From JAIVHC01 sp049975505 (GTDB lineage Bacteria > Desulfobacterota > Desulfuromonadia > Desulfuromonadales > Desulfuromonadaceae): DNA of 64,000 bases. Position numbers and translations under genes: made by a program. The stretch lies in contig JBNGCY010000001.1 in NCBI GenBank assembly GCA_049975505.1, forward strand, positions 1 to 64,000. Reading direction: 5' to 3'. Positions within the stretch are counted from its first letter, which is position 1, and the number at the start of each line of letters is the position of its first letter. The notes under the pieces are model-generated. The model was given only the letters and a program-made list of their open reading frames with translations. It did no database searches and was not told the DNA's origin. This document shows, piece after piece, positions 28,289-36,632 of this stretch.

Positions 28289-30889
28289 TTATGTGACAAG
28301 AAGTCGTTTGAGTTCATCCAGAACATTAATCGCTTCCAGAGGGGTTATCCGGTTAATATCCACACTGTTCAGACGCGCCCGCACCTGATCCTCCGCCTCC
28401 TCAAACAGATGAGAGGGGTGACTTGAGTCATTATTTTGACTCGAAATCCGGCCTGAGTCAGATCCGGAGCCATCCTGCTCCAGGGTTTTTAGCACTTCAT
28501 TGGCACGCGCTATCACCGCCTCCGGCAATCCGGCCAGACGTGCCACCTGAATCCCGTAGGAATGGCTCGCCCCGCCGGGTACAATCCGCCGCAGAAATAC
28601 GATTCTGTCCTTCCACTGCCGCACCTCGACGTTGAAGTTCACAATGCGCGCATGGCTGTCAGCCAGGGCTGTGAGTTCATGGTAGTGGGTGGCAAACAGC
28701 GTGCGCGCCGCCACTGCAGAGTTGTTATGCAAAAATTCTGCCACCGCCCAGGCGATACTGATTCCATCGAAAGTGGAAGTGCCCCGTCCGATCTCATCGA
28801 GCACGATCAGACTTCTGGGCGTAGCGTGGTTGAGGATATTTGCGGTTTCACTCATCTCCACCATAAAGGTGGATTGTCCGTGCGCGAGATTGTCACTTGC
28901 CCCCACCCGGGTGAAAATCTGATCCACCACGCCGATATGTGCTGTTTGCGCCGGAACGAAGGAACCGGCCTGGGCAAGGAGAACTATCAGAGCGACCTGA
29001 CGCATGAAGGTGGATTTCCCCGCCATGTTGGGTCCGGTTATAAGGAGAATCTGTTCCTGCTCTGTATCGAGTTTCACATCATTGGGGACAAAGCTCTCTC
29101 CCAGGGTCATGGTCTCCACCACCGGATGACGCCCCTGCCTGATATCGAGAATAGATCCATCATCGATTTCAGGACAGCAGTAGTTGCGTTCGTGCGCCAG
29201 ATCGGCAAAGCCGAGGAGCACATCCAGGGATGCAAGGGCTTCGGCACTCTGCTGTATTCTGCTCCCCTGCTCTGTGACATATGCGCGCAGGCGCTGGAAG
29301 ATCTCATATTCAAGGGCGGTCAGGCGCTCCTGGGCTCCAAGGACTTTGTCCTCGTATTCCTTGAGCTCGGGGGTGAAATAACGCTCTGAATTGGCAAGGG
29401 TCTGCTTGCGTTCGTAATGCTGCGGCACTTTAGCGAGCTGGGTTTTGGGCACGTCGATAAAGTAACCGAAGACACGGTTATACCGCACTTTAAGGGTACT
29501 GATTCCTGTTGCTTCGCGCTCCTGCATCTCCAGGCGTGCGATCCAGCCTTTCCCCTCGCGACTTATGGTGCGGAGCTCATCCAGATCGGGATCATAGCCA
29601 TCCCGGATCAAACCCCCTTCACGCAGGCTTATGGGTGGATCATCCGCAAGGGCTGCGCCCAGAAGATCCACCACGTCATCAAGAGGATCGATGGATTCAG
29701 CCAGTTCACACGCCAACTCTGCAGCAAAACCGTTTAAATGTTCGAGCACCGGCGGGATATTCTGCAAGGAGACAAGCACCGCGCGCAGATCTCTGGCATT
29801 AGCACTCCCCATGGAGATGCGGGTGTTGAGCCGCTCGAGGTCGTGCACCTGTTTCAGCGCCGCATGCATATCCGCACGCAGCATGGGATAGCGGATCGCC
29901 TCCTCTACCACTTGGTGTCTGCGTCTGATTTCATCGGGCTGTACCAGAGGCATGGTAAGCCACTGACGCAGAGTGCGGCTGCCCATGGCTGTTGCGGTGC
30001 GGTCCACAGCGCCCAGGAGGGAACCGGCGCGCTTGCCGTCACGCATACAGGCGGTGATTTCCAGATTGCGCCTGGTGTCCGGATCGATAACCATGGTGTC
30101 CGAGACGTGGTAGGTGCTTAAGGGGCGGATATGTGCCACAGAGCCGCATTGAGTTTCTTCCACGTAGAACAGGGCCGCTCCGGCGGCACTGCAGGCGGCG
30201 GGCTGATCCGCACAGCCGAAAACCCCGAGATGCTCAGTGGCAAAAAACCGCATCAGGCGCTGAGCCGCATCGTCGGGATCAAAGACACCGTCAGGCAGAA
30301 CGTCGACGGGTACCTGCTTAGGCACGCGCACAAGCTCAGAGCGCAGATGTTCGGCTTCTGACTCGGCAACCAGGATTTCGCGCGGGGAGATAGCGCCTAT
30401 CTCACGCCTTAATTCATCGGGAGAAGCAACGCTGGTTACGCGGAAATACCCGGTGGAAAGGTCGAGAGAGGCTATCCCGTAGACATCTGCGCAGGCAGCA
30501 ACCACGACAAAAAAATTATGCGCATCCGCTTCGAGCAATTCCTCCTCAATTGCGGTTCCCGGGGTTACAACCCGCACCACCTCACGCCTGACCAGGCCTT
30601 TGACCTCACGCGGATCCTCCACCTGCTCACAGATAGCTACTTTGTGTCCGGCCTCCACGAGTTTGGCAAGATAGGGCTGGGTGCTGTGGTAGGGGATGCC
30701 ACACAGGGGAATTTCGTCTTCAGAGCCTTTATTGCGGCTGGTAAGGGCAATGTCGAGGATGCGGGCAGCCGTAACCGCATCATCCATGAACATCTCGTAA
30801 AAGTCGCCCAGACGGAAAAACAGAATGGCGTCCGGATAACGGCTTTTTATCTCCAGATACTGGCGCATCATCGGAGTTTGTGTTGCCAT
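28289..30889 (-). CDS. mutS: DNA mismatch repair protein MutS
   Basis: 866 aa. Recognises mismatches and small loops. The N-terminal mismatch-binding motif FFRLGDFYEMF with the Phe-x-Glu pair is present. The ATPase has GPNMAGKSTFMRQVAL (Walker A), VLDEIGRGTSTFDG and the signature TFMVEMSETANILNHA. It is the canonical MutS1. No mutL is present in the window. It lies 42 bases after the lepB stop, and its C-terminus is next to the amidase start. Confidence 0.97.
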   Translation of the reverse strand: MATQTPMMRQYLEIKSRYPDAILFFRLGDFYEMFMDDAVTAARILDIALTSRNKGSEDEIPLCGIPYHSTQPYLAKLVEAGHKVAICEQVEDPREVKGLVRREVVRVVTPGTAIEEELLEADAHNFFVVVAACADVYGIASLDLSTGYFRVTSVASPDELRREIGAISPREILVAESEAEHLRSELVRVPKQVPVDVLPDGVFDPDDAAQRLMRFFATEHLGVFGCADQPAACSAAGAALFYVEETQCGSVAHIRPLSTYHVSDTMVIDPDTRRNLEITACMRDGKRAGSLLGAVDRTATAMGSRTLRQWLTMPLVQPDEIRRRHQVVEEAIRYPMLRADMHAALKQVHDLERLNTRISMGSANARDLRAVLVSLQNIPPVLEHLNGFAAELACELAESIDPLDDVVDLLGAALADDPPISLREGGLIRDGYDPDLDELRTISREGKGWIARLEMQEREATGISTLKVRYNRVFGYFIDVPKTQLAKVPQHYERKQTLANSERYFTPELKEYEDKVLGAQERLTALEYEIFQRLRAYVTEQGSRIQQSAEALASLDVLLGFADLAHERNYCCPEIDDGSILDIRQGRHPVVETMTLGESFVPNDVKLDTEQEQILLITGPNMAGKSTFMRQVALIVLLAQAGSFVPAQTAHIGVVDQIFTRVGASDNLAHGQSTFMVEMSETANILNHATPRSLIVLDEIGRGTSTFDGISIAWAVAEFLHNNSAVAARTLFATHYHELTALADSHARIVNFNVEVRQWKDRIVFLRRIVPGGASHSYGIQVARLAGLPEAVIARANEVLKTLEQDGSGSDSGRISSQNNDSSHPSHLFEEAEDQVRARLNSVDINRITPLEAINVLDELKRLLVT

Positions 30890-30931
30890 ATGAATTCACT
30901 TTACTGCAATGGAAATGATACTGATGAACGG

Positions 30932-31615
30932 TTACTCTATGAGTCGCCCTATTCTGCTCCAGCGCGGGCTGTGGGTTTCGCTGTCCCATGACCAGTATAA
31001 GATTAACGCCTGCCCTTTGATATTCTCCTCGGGAACAAAGCCCCAGAAGCGGCTGTCATAAGAGCGATCCCGGTTATCGCCAAGAACAAAATAGTGTCCC
31101 TCAGGCACCGTAACCGCGGGCATATAGTCACGTCGATCCTGCGGATGAGACATGGATCCCGGAGATATGATGCCGGACTCCTTATGTACCTCCTGCTCAA
31201 GGGCGTAGCGTTCGCCGTTTACATAGAGCTTTTTACCGCGTATTTCCACCGTATCCCCGGGCAATCCAATTATGCGCTTGATGAAATCGCGCCTCTTCCA
31301 CCAGCTTTTGTCCTCATCACCCGGAAACTCGAACACCACTATATCTCCGCGTTCAGGTTCGTCAAATTCAAGGATTTCGATGTCGGTAAACGGAATCGTG
31401 GTGCCGTAGATAAATTTACACACCAGCAAATGATCGCCGATCAGTAGAGTATCCTCCATGGATCCCGAGGGAATTTTGTATGCCTGTATAATAAAAGCGC
31501 GGATAATCAGTGCCAGAACCGCTGCAACAATCAGGGCTTCGGAGTACTCGCGATACCAGGGTTTTTTCTGCTTAGCGGATATATTTTTCTCTTTATTTTT
31601 AAATATTTTCTTCAT
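30932..31615 (-). CDS. lepB: Signal peptidase I
   Basis: 227 aa inner-membrane protease that releases secreted proteins. One N-terminal membrane segment (EALIVAAVLALIIRAFIIQ), catalytic Ser in IPSGSMEDTLLIGDH, catalytic Lys in KRIIGLPGDTVEI, and the box E motif GDNRDRSYDSRFWG. Start at 31615 (MKKIFKNKEKN), five bases past the lepA stop; the longer frame to 31672 would overlap lepA. No strong ribosome site, so coupling to lepA is likely. Confidence 0.95.
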   Translation of the reverse strand: MKKIFKNKEKNISAKQKKPWYREYSEALIVAAVLALIIRAFIIQAYKIPSGSMEDTLLIGDHLLVCKFIYGTTIPFTDIEILEFDEPERGDIVVFEFPGDEDKSWWKRRDFIKRIIGLPGDTVEIRGKKLYVNGERYALEQEVHKESGIISPGSMSHPQDRRDYMPAVTVPEGHYFVLGDNRDRSYDSRFWGFVPEENIKGQALILYWSWDSETHSPRWSRIGRLIE

Positions 31616-31619
31616 TTTA

Positions 31620-33419
31620 TTAATCTTTGGCTTTAAGTATGGAAAGAAATGCCTCCTGGGGTAATTCGACATTGCCGATCTGCTTCATGCGCTTCTTGCC
31701 CTCTTTCTGCTTTTCCAGCAACTTGCGCTTCCGCGAGATATCCCCACCGTAGCATTTGGCGGTAACATCCTTGCGCAGTGCCTTGACGGTTTCGCGCGCT
31801 ATAATCTTTCCGCCTATGGCAGCCTGGATTGCCACCACGTACTGCTGACGAGGGATGAATTCCTTCATCTTCGACACCAGTTCACGTCCGCGCGCCTGCG
31901 CTTTATCCCGATGTACAATAAGCGACAGAGCATCCACACTTTCACCGTTGATGAGTACATTCATGCGCACCAGGTTGCTCGGGCGGTAATCCAGATGTTC
32001 GTAATCCAGAGATGCATATCCCTTGGAAAGCGACATCAGGCGATCGTAGAAATCGAGGACTATCTCGTTGAGGGGCAGCTCATACACGATCATAACCCGC
32101 GTGGCAGTGAGGTAGCGGATTTCACGCTGCACGCCGCGTTTTTCTTCACACAGGCTCAATACCGGGCCCACAAATTCATTGGGTACATGGATTGAGGCAA
32201 GAATAAACGGCTCCTCAATGGTGTCGATATCCTGCACATCCGGGAGCTTGTATGCACTATCGACGTTTATCGCCTCTTTTTTGGTGGTGGTTACATGATA
32301 TACCACTGTAGGCACTGTGGTTATCAGGTCGATGCCGAACTCGCGCTCCAGGCGTTCCTGAACAATCTCCAGATGCAGCAATCCGAGAAAACCGCAGCGA
32401 AACCCGAACCCCAGCGCCGCGGAATTTTCCGGCTCAAAGGTTATGGATGAGTCGTTCAGCTGAAGTTTTTCCAGAGCATCGCGCAGCAGCTCGTAATCGC
32501 TGGTATCGATAGGATACATGCCGGAGAACACCATGGGTTTGACTTCTTTAAATCCGGGCAGCGCCTTATCCGCCGGACGGTGCAGATGGGTGATGGTATC
32601 CCCTACTTTGGCATCCTTGACCACCTTGATACCCGCAATCATGAAGCCAACCTCTCCGGCCTTGAGGCTGTCGCGCTCCAGCGGATACGGAGTGAACACC
32701 CCCAGCTGCAACACTTCGTAACTGCGGCGATTGGCCATGAACTGGATTTTATCCCTTTTTTTCAGGGTTCCGTCCACAATACGCACCAGGACAATGACCC
32801 CCTGATACTGGTCATACCAGGAATCGAACAGCAATGCCTTCAGGGGAGCATCGGGGTCACCCGCTGGAGGGGGTACTTTGTGCACGATAGCTTCGAGAAT
32901 TTCATGGATACCTATTCCTTCCTTGGCACTGGCTTCGATGGCATCCGCAGCTTCAAGGCCGATAATATCTTCGATCTCCTCTTTCACCCGCTCCGGCTCC
33001 GCGCCGGGGAGATCAATTTTATTGAGAACCGGGAAAATTTCCAGATCAGCATCCAGGGCCAGGTATACATTCGCCAGGGTTTGAGCTTCCACCCCCTGGG
33101 AGGCATCCACAACCAGAAGAGCCCCTTCACACGCCATGAGGGAACGACTCACTTCGTAGCTGAAGTCCACATGGCCTGGAGTGTCAATGAGGTTAAGGAT
33201 GTATTCCTCGCCATCGTCCGCCTTGTATTTCAGGCATGCAGCCTGAGCCTTGATGGTTATACCGCGTTCGCGCTCAAGATCCATCTTGTCAAGGAACTGC
33301 TCGGTCTTCTGCCGCTCATTAAGAGCGCCGGTGTTTTCGAGCAGGCAGTCAGCCAGGGTGGATTTGCCGTGGTCGATATGCGCTATGATAGAAAAATTGC
33401 GAATGTTCTTCTGCTTCAT
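31620..33419 (-). CDS. lepA: Elongation factor 4 (LepA)
   Basis: 599 aa translational GTPase that back-translocates or helps ribosome assembly. G1 AHIDHGKSTLAD, G3 DTPGHVDFSYE and G4 LNKIDL are present, followed by EF-G-like domains and the LepA-specific C-terminal domain (RKLLEKQKEGKKRMKQIG). The ATG at 33419 has an AGGAG site. It heads the minus-strand run lepA-lepB-mutS; the lepA-lepB pairing is widespread. Confidence 0.97.
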   Translation of the reverse strand: MKQKNIRNFSIIAHIDHGKSTLADCLLENTGALNERQKTEQFLDKMDLERERGITIKAQAACLKYKADDGEEYILNLIDTPGHVDFSYEVSRSLMACEGALLVVDASQGVEAQTLANVYLALDADLEIFPVLNKIDLPGAEPERVKEEIEDIIGLEAADAIEASAKEGIGIHEILEAIVHKVPPPAGDPDAPLKALLFDSWYDQYQGVIVLVRIVDGTLKKRDKIQFMANRRSYEVLQLGVFTPYPLERDSLKAGEVGFMIAGIKVVKDAKVGDTITHLHRPADKALPGFKEVKPMVFSGMYPIDTSDYELLRDALEKLQLNDSSITFEPENSAALGFGFRCGFLGLLHLEIVQERLEREFGIDLITTVPTVVYHVTTTKKEAINVDSAYKLPDVQDIDTIEEPFILASIHVPNEFVGPVLSLCEEKRGVQREIRYLTATRVMIVYELPLNEIVLDFYDRLMSLSKGYASLDYEHLDYRPSNLVRMNVLINGESVDALSLIVHRDKAQARGRELVSKMKEFIPRQQYVVAIQAAIGGKIIARETVKALRKDVTAKCYGGDISRKRKLLEKQKEGKKRMKQIGNVELPQEAFLSILKAKD

Positions 33420-33705
33420 AATCTCCTGCGATTGTCAGTATACCTGCAACAAGGTTTTTACCGCCAGCAAACCTTTGATTATTACGGAACCAGGATGCAA
33501 GACCGGCGGACATCAGATCGGAAGTAAGACTAGTCAGATTCAATTTCTTTGTAAAGAAATAATACTAAGTATTCTCCTCCGGGATGCCGAAGAGCACAAT
33601 TAAGCACACATCTGCTCATTTCGGATGGAATTGATGCTGTGTTAAGGATGTTCTGTTCTGAAAGAACTGCCTGATTTCAATCTTCAATCTGCTATCGAGA
33701 GTTTC
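33420..33705. other. Intergenic region upstream of lepA
   Basis: About 290 bases between divergent lepA and a small putative gene. A palindrome TTTCTTTGTAAAGAAAT is visible (33543-33559), which could be an operator. I found no convincing -35/-10 pair. Nothing else to report. Confidence 0.4.
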
Positions 33706-33966
33706 ATGTATACTTTCAATACGTCATCCGGCAACCGTTATCGTTCTAAGCTCCACCCCCATTCAGCACTGCGACAATGGTTTGAAGATCTGCTTTCCAT
33801 CACTCTCATCATATTAGCCGCAGGTGCGCTTATCCTTGGCGCCGACATGTACCTGGATCGCAACCGGGATCAACACTCCCCTGCGCAATATCTCCACAGT
33901 GTAGATGGTGTTACTGTTCCTGCTGTATATCCGCATCATGAGCGTGGCCGCAGCATTGACATTTAG
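33706..33966 (+). CDS. Hypothetical small protein with one membrane segment
   Basis: 86 aa, not recognised. Basic N-terminus (SGNRYRSKLHPHSALRQW) followed by one hydrophobic helix (LLSITLIILAAGALILGADM) and a polar tail. The start has GAGAG five bases upstream. It could be a small inner-membrane protein. Composition is compatible with the neighbours, but without a homologue it remains tentative. A copy of the palindromic element lies about 30 bases downstream. Confidence 0.4.
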   Translation: MYTFNTSSGNRYRSKLHPHSALRQWFEDLLSITLIILAAGALILGADMYLDRNRDQHSPAQYLHSVDGVTVPAVYPHHERGRSIDI

Positions 33967-33997
33967 GCATTTGCAACTATTCACCTTTATTGCTCAC

Positions 33998-34117
33998 AGG
34001 GGTTTGTGGTACCCATGAAAAGGGCGTCTGTCGCCACGGACGGCGACAGTTGAACGGCCATGGACGGCCCCGATTACAAACAGTCGTGTCCCTTGGAATG
34101 GGTGCCACAAGGCCTTA
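33998..34117 (+). repeat. Palindromic element, copy R3 (long form)
   Basis: Arms GGTTTGTGGTACCCAT and ATGGGTGCCACAAGGCC pair; the inner hairpin CTGTCGCC-6-GGCGACAG is perfect, and the long-form insert CAAACAGTCGTGTCCC is present. Outer ends TGCAACTATTCACC (left, about 33971) and CTGAACTGTTACAG (right, to about 34131) match the outer ends of R4, R5 and R6, so the whole element could span about 33971-34131. Confidence 0.85.
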
Positions 34118-34264
34118 CTGAACTGTTACAGGCATTTTTACCCTGAATAACACCAAGCATTCACCCTCCTGTTTTCGTGCGTTAAGTGGTATTCGCGCTT
34201 AAAAGCGTCATTATACTGAAAGTAGCTCTTGAACAGGTGCGCACATCAGTGCTAAACATCAGAC

Positions 34265-34708
34265 ATGTATACTCCAGACTCCGACATAAAATTTACCGGC
34301 TTCCGAATCCTGCACATTGATTTCTCCCTCAACCGGGATTTCAATGCGGCCAGTCAATACACAGAAGTGCATACCGAGTTCAAGATTCACCATGAACTGC
34401 GGAACACAGCTCTGAAGGTATACCTGGGCATCAGGTTCAGAGATGATGCGGAACACGGTCCACCCTTCAATCTTGAAATTGAAGCAGAGGCAACATTCAA
34501 GTTGCAGCACTCCCTCACTCCAGATGAAATCCAACCTCTGGTAAAGCAGTACTGTGCTGCGGCCATGTTTCCCTATCTGCGGGAAACCATTGCCGACATT
34601 ACCCGCCGGGCCGGATTTCCCCCACTCCACATTCCTCCGGTGGATTTTTCCCGCGCTTTTGTGCAGGATTCAGATCACGGTCCCGTTCCATCCCATTCCC
34701 TGCACTGA
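34265..34708 (+). CDS. SecB-like protein
   Basis: 147 aa with the C-terminal SecB-family signature MFPYLRETIADITRRAGFPP followed by LHIPPVDF, which corresponds to the SecB LFPYARE...GGFPPL...NF segment. Beta strands precede it. SecB is a tetrameric cytosolic export chaperone; this is a diverged relative and could instead be a toxin-antitoxin or lipid-locus chaperone. It precedes the PfaD gene by 163 bases, with its own weak start context. Partnership with the synthase is only suggested by position. Confidence 0.6.
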   Translation: MYTPDSDIKFTGFRILHIDFSLNRDFNAASQYTEVHTEFKIHHELRNTALKVYLGIRFRDDAEHGPPFNLEIEAEATFKLQHSLTPDEIQPLVKQYCAAAMFPYLRETIADITRRAGFPPLHIPPVDFSRAFVQDSDHGPVPSHSLH

Positions 34709-34735
34709 TTTACATTGACATATCTGTGTTTTTTT

Positions 34736-34764
34736 TTGCCTTGAAGGCGCAAAGGTGGCATAAT
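34736..34764 (+). promoter_or_regulatory. Candidate promoter of the pfaD-pfaA genes
   Basis: TTGCCT (34736-34741), a 17-bp spacer and CATAAT (34759-34764), just upstream of the PfaD start at 34872. The -10 is good and the -35 four of six. A T9 tract lies directly upstream. Confidence 0.4.
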
Positions 34765-34871
34765 TTCGCTTTTGTGTAAAACACCTGTCATCTGTTCGTG
34801 TATGCACCTGCCTGAACCCTGCGAGGAGCATACGGGAATTGAACCCATGTATTTAAGTATCTCGGGGAGTT

Positions 34872-36608
34872 ATGCAGAATATACCTACATCATCCGGAAA
34901 CGCGCCCTCTCAGGATCAGAGTCAGCCTCATATCCGCCCCGCCAATGACGTTCATCCTCTGGGCACCTGGTCAGGAGATGAAGCGAATATTAACGATGCT
35001 CTGAGCCTGACGGATGCACTGATGCAGGTAAACAAGCCGGTTTATCTGTGCCGGGATAACAACGCCTGCTTCAGGGTTCATACCTCAGGACATGGCGTGT
35101 TCGGTGAATTTATGAGTAATAACAGCGACTCTGCGTCCGCGCTGCAACAGGTGCTTGGATATGCAGCACCTCTACCTCCCCAGGCATGCGGAAATGCAGC
35201 GTTCTTAAGCGCCCACCGGATGCGCTATCCGGTTATAGCCGGTTCCATGGCCAAGGGGATCAGTTCCGCAGCCATGGTCAAAGCCATGGGCGAAGCGGGG
35301 ATGCTGGGGTTTCTGGGCAGCGCCGGCCTTGAAGTGAGGGAGGTTGAATCACAACTGCTCCAGCTGCAGGATGACCTCAATCCCGCTGGGCATGCGTACG
35401 GAGCCAACCTGATCCACAGTCCCAACGAGCCCGAACTGGAACAGAAGCTGGTGGATATGTATGTGCGCATCGGCCTGAACCTGATCGAGGCTTCGGCGTT
35501 TTTAAAGATCACTCCCCCTTTGGTTGAATACCGTCTCCACGGCATCCATCAGGACGATAACGGTAATATCGTCACCCCCAACCGGATTATTGCCAAGGTC
35601 TCGCGTGAGGAAATCGCCACCCATTTTCTCTCGCCGCCGCCGCAGAAAATTGTTGCACACCTGCAGGCACAGGGGAAAATCAGTGCAGAGCAGGTCCGTC
35701 TGGCACAGCATATCCCCATGGCGGACGATATTACCGCAGAAGCCGATTCCGGCGGACATACGGACAACCGCCCCGCCATGGCGCTTTTCCCCACCATTGT
35801 GGCCCTGCGCGACACCCTGCAACAGCAATATCAGTATCCGGAGCCGCCCCGTGTGGGTCTGGGCGGCGGGATTGCGACCCCCTACGCCGCTGCAGGAGCC
35901 TTCGCCATGGGAGCCGCCTATATCGTCACCGGAAGTGTCAACCAGGCGTGCGTGGAAGCGGGCACTTGTGCGGCAGTAAAACAGATGCTTGCCGAAGCAC
36001 AGCAGGCGGATATTGCCATGGCTCCGGCGGCGGATATGTTTGAGATGGGTGTGAATGTCCAGGTACTCAAACGCGGCACCATGTTTTCCATGCGCGCGGC
36101 TTCGCTCTACGAGTTGTATCGCAAGCACGCGAGCATTGAGGATATCCCTGCAGCAGAACGCACCAAACTCGAAAAAAACATATTCAAGGCCGGTCTCGAT
36201 GAGGTGTGGGAAAACACCAGGGCGTTCTTCGCCCGGCGTGATCCGCGTGAGATTGAACGCGCCGAAAAAGACCCGAAGCACAAGATGGCGCTTATCTTCC
36301 GCTCCTATCTGGGGCAGGCGACCCACTGGGCCATCGAGGGCGATCCTGAGCGGCGCATTGACTACCAGATCTGGTGTGGCCCGGCCCTCCCTGCTTTTAA
36401 TGCATGGACGAAAGGAACCTTTCTGGAACAGCCCCGGCAGCGCAGGGTTGTGGACGTTAATCTCAATCTTCTGGTAGGTGCGGCGGTGTGGCTGCGCGCT
36501 ACGATGCTGGGTCGTGCCCGCGCCTGGTATGAACAAACCCATCCCGATAATGCACTTGTTCTGCAGCCACTTACTCGTGAACAGATAAATGCCTGTCTTC
36601 AGGCATAA
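34872..36608 (+). CDS. pfaD: PfaD-type trans-acting enoyl reductase
   Basis: 578 aa, FMN-dependent 2-nitropropane-dioxygenase-like barrel, the enoyl reductase of polyunsaturated-fatty-acid-type synthases. Signatures are YPVIAGSMAKGISSAAMVKA, GFLGSAGLEVREVE, the flavin region PRVGLGGGIATPYAAAGAFAMGA (read in two parts) and QLLRGTMFSMRA-like segment VLKRGTMFSMRAASLYELY. The 3' neighbour is the PfaA-type gene, with four bases between the stop and the first possible start. PfaB and PfaC are not in the window. Confidence 0.88.
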   Translation: MQNIPTSSGNAPSQDQSQPHIRPANDVHPLGTWSGDEANINDALSLTDALMQVNKPVYLCRDNNACFRVHTSGHGVFGEFMSNNSDSASALQQVLGYAAPLPPQACGNAAFLSAHRMRYPVIAGSMAKGISSAAMVKAMGEAGMLGFLGSAGLEVREVESQLLQLQDDLNPAGHAYGANLIHSPNEPELEQKLVDMYVRIGLNLIEASAFLKITPPLVEYRLHGIHQDDNGNIVTPNRIIAKVSREEIATHFLSPPPQKIVAHLQAQGKISAEQVRLAQHIPMADDITAEADSGGHTDNRPAMALFPTIVALRDTLQQQYQYPEPPRVGLGGGIATPYAAAGAFAMGAAYIVTGSVNQACVEAGTCAAVKQMLAEAQQADIAMAPAADMFEMGVNVQVLKRGTMFSMRAASLYELYRKHASIEDIPAAERTKLEKNIFKAGLDEVWENTRAFFARRDPREIERAEKDPKHKMALIFRSYLGQATHWAIEGDPERRIDYQIWCGPALPAFNAWTKGTFLEQPRQRRVVDVNLNLLVGAAVWLRATMLGRARAWYEQTHPDNALVLQPLTREQINACLQA

Positions 36609-36632
36609 GAATTGAATACAGGGACCAAAGGT

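Noticed and set aside
33511..33522. AGATCGGAAG, like the start of a sequencing adapter
   Set aside because: Only ten bases match before diverging to TAAGAC; chance match in natural sequence.
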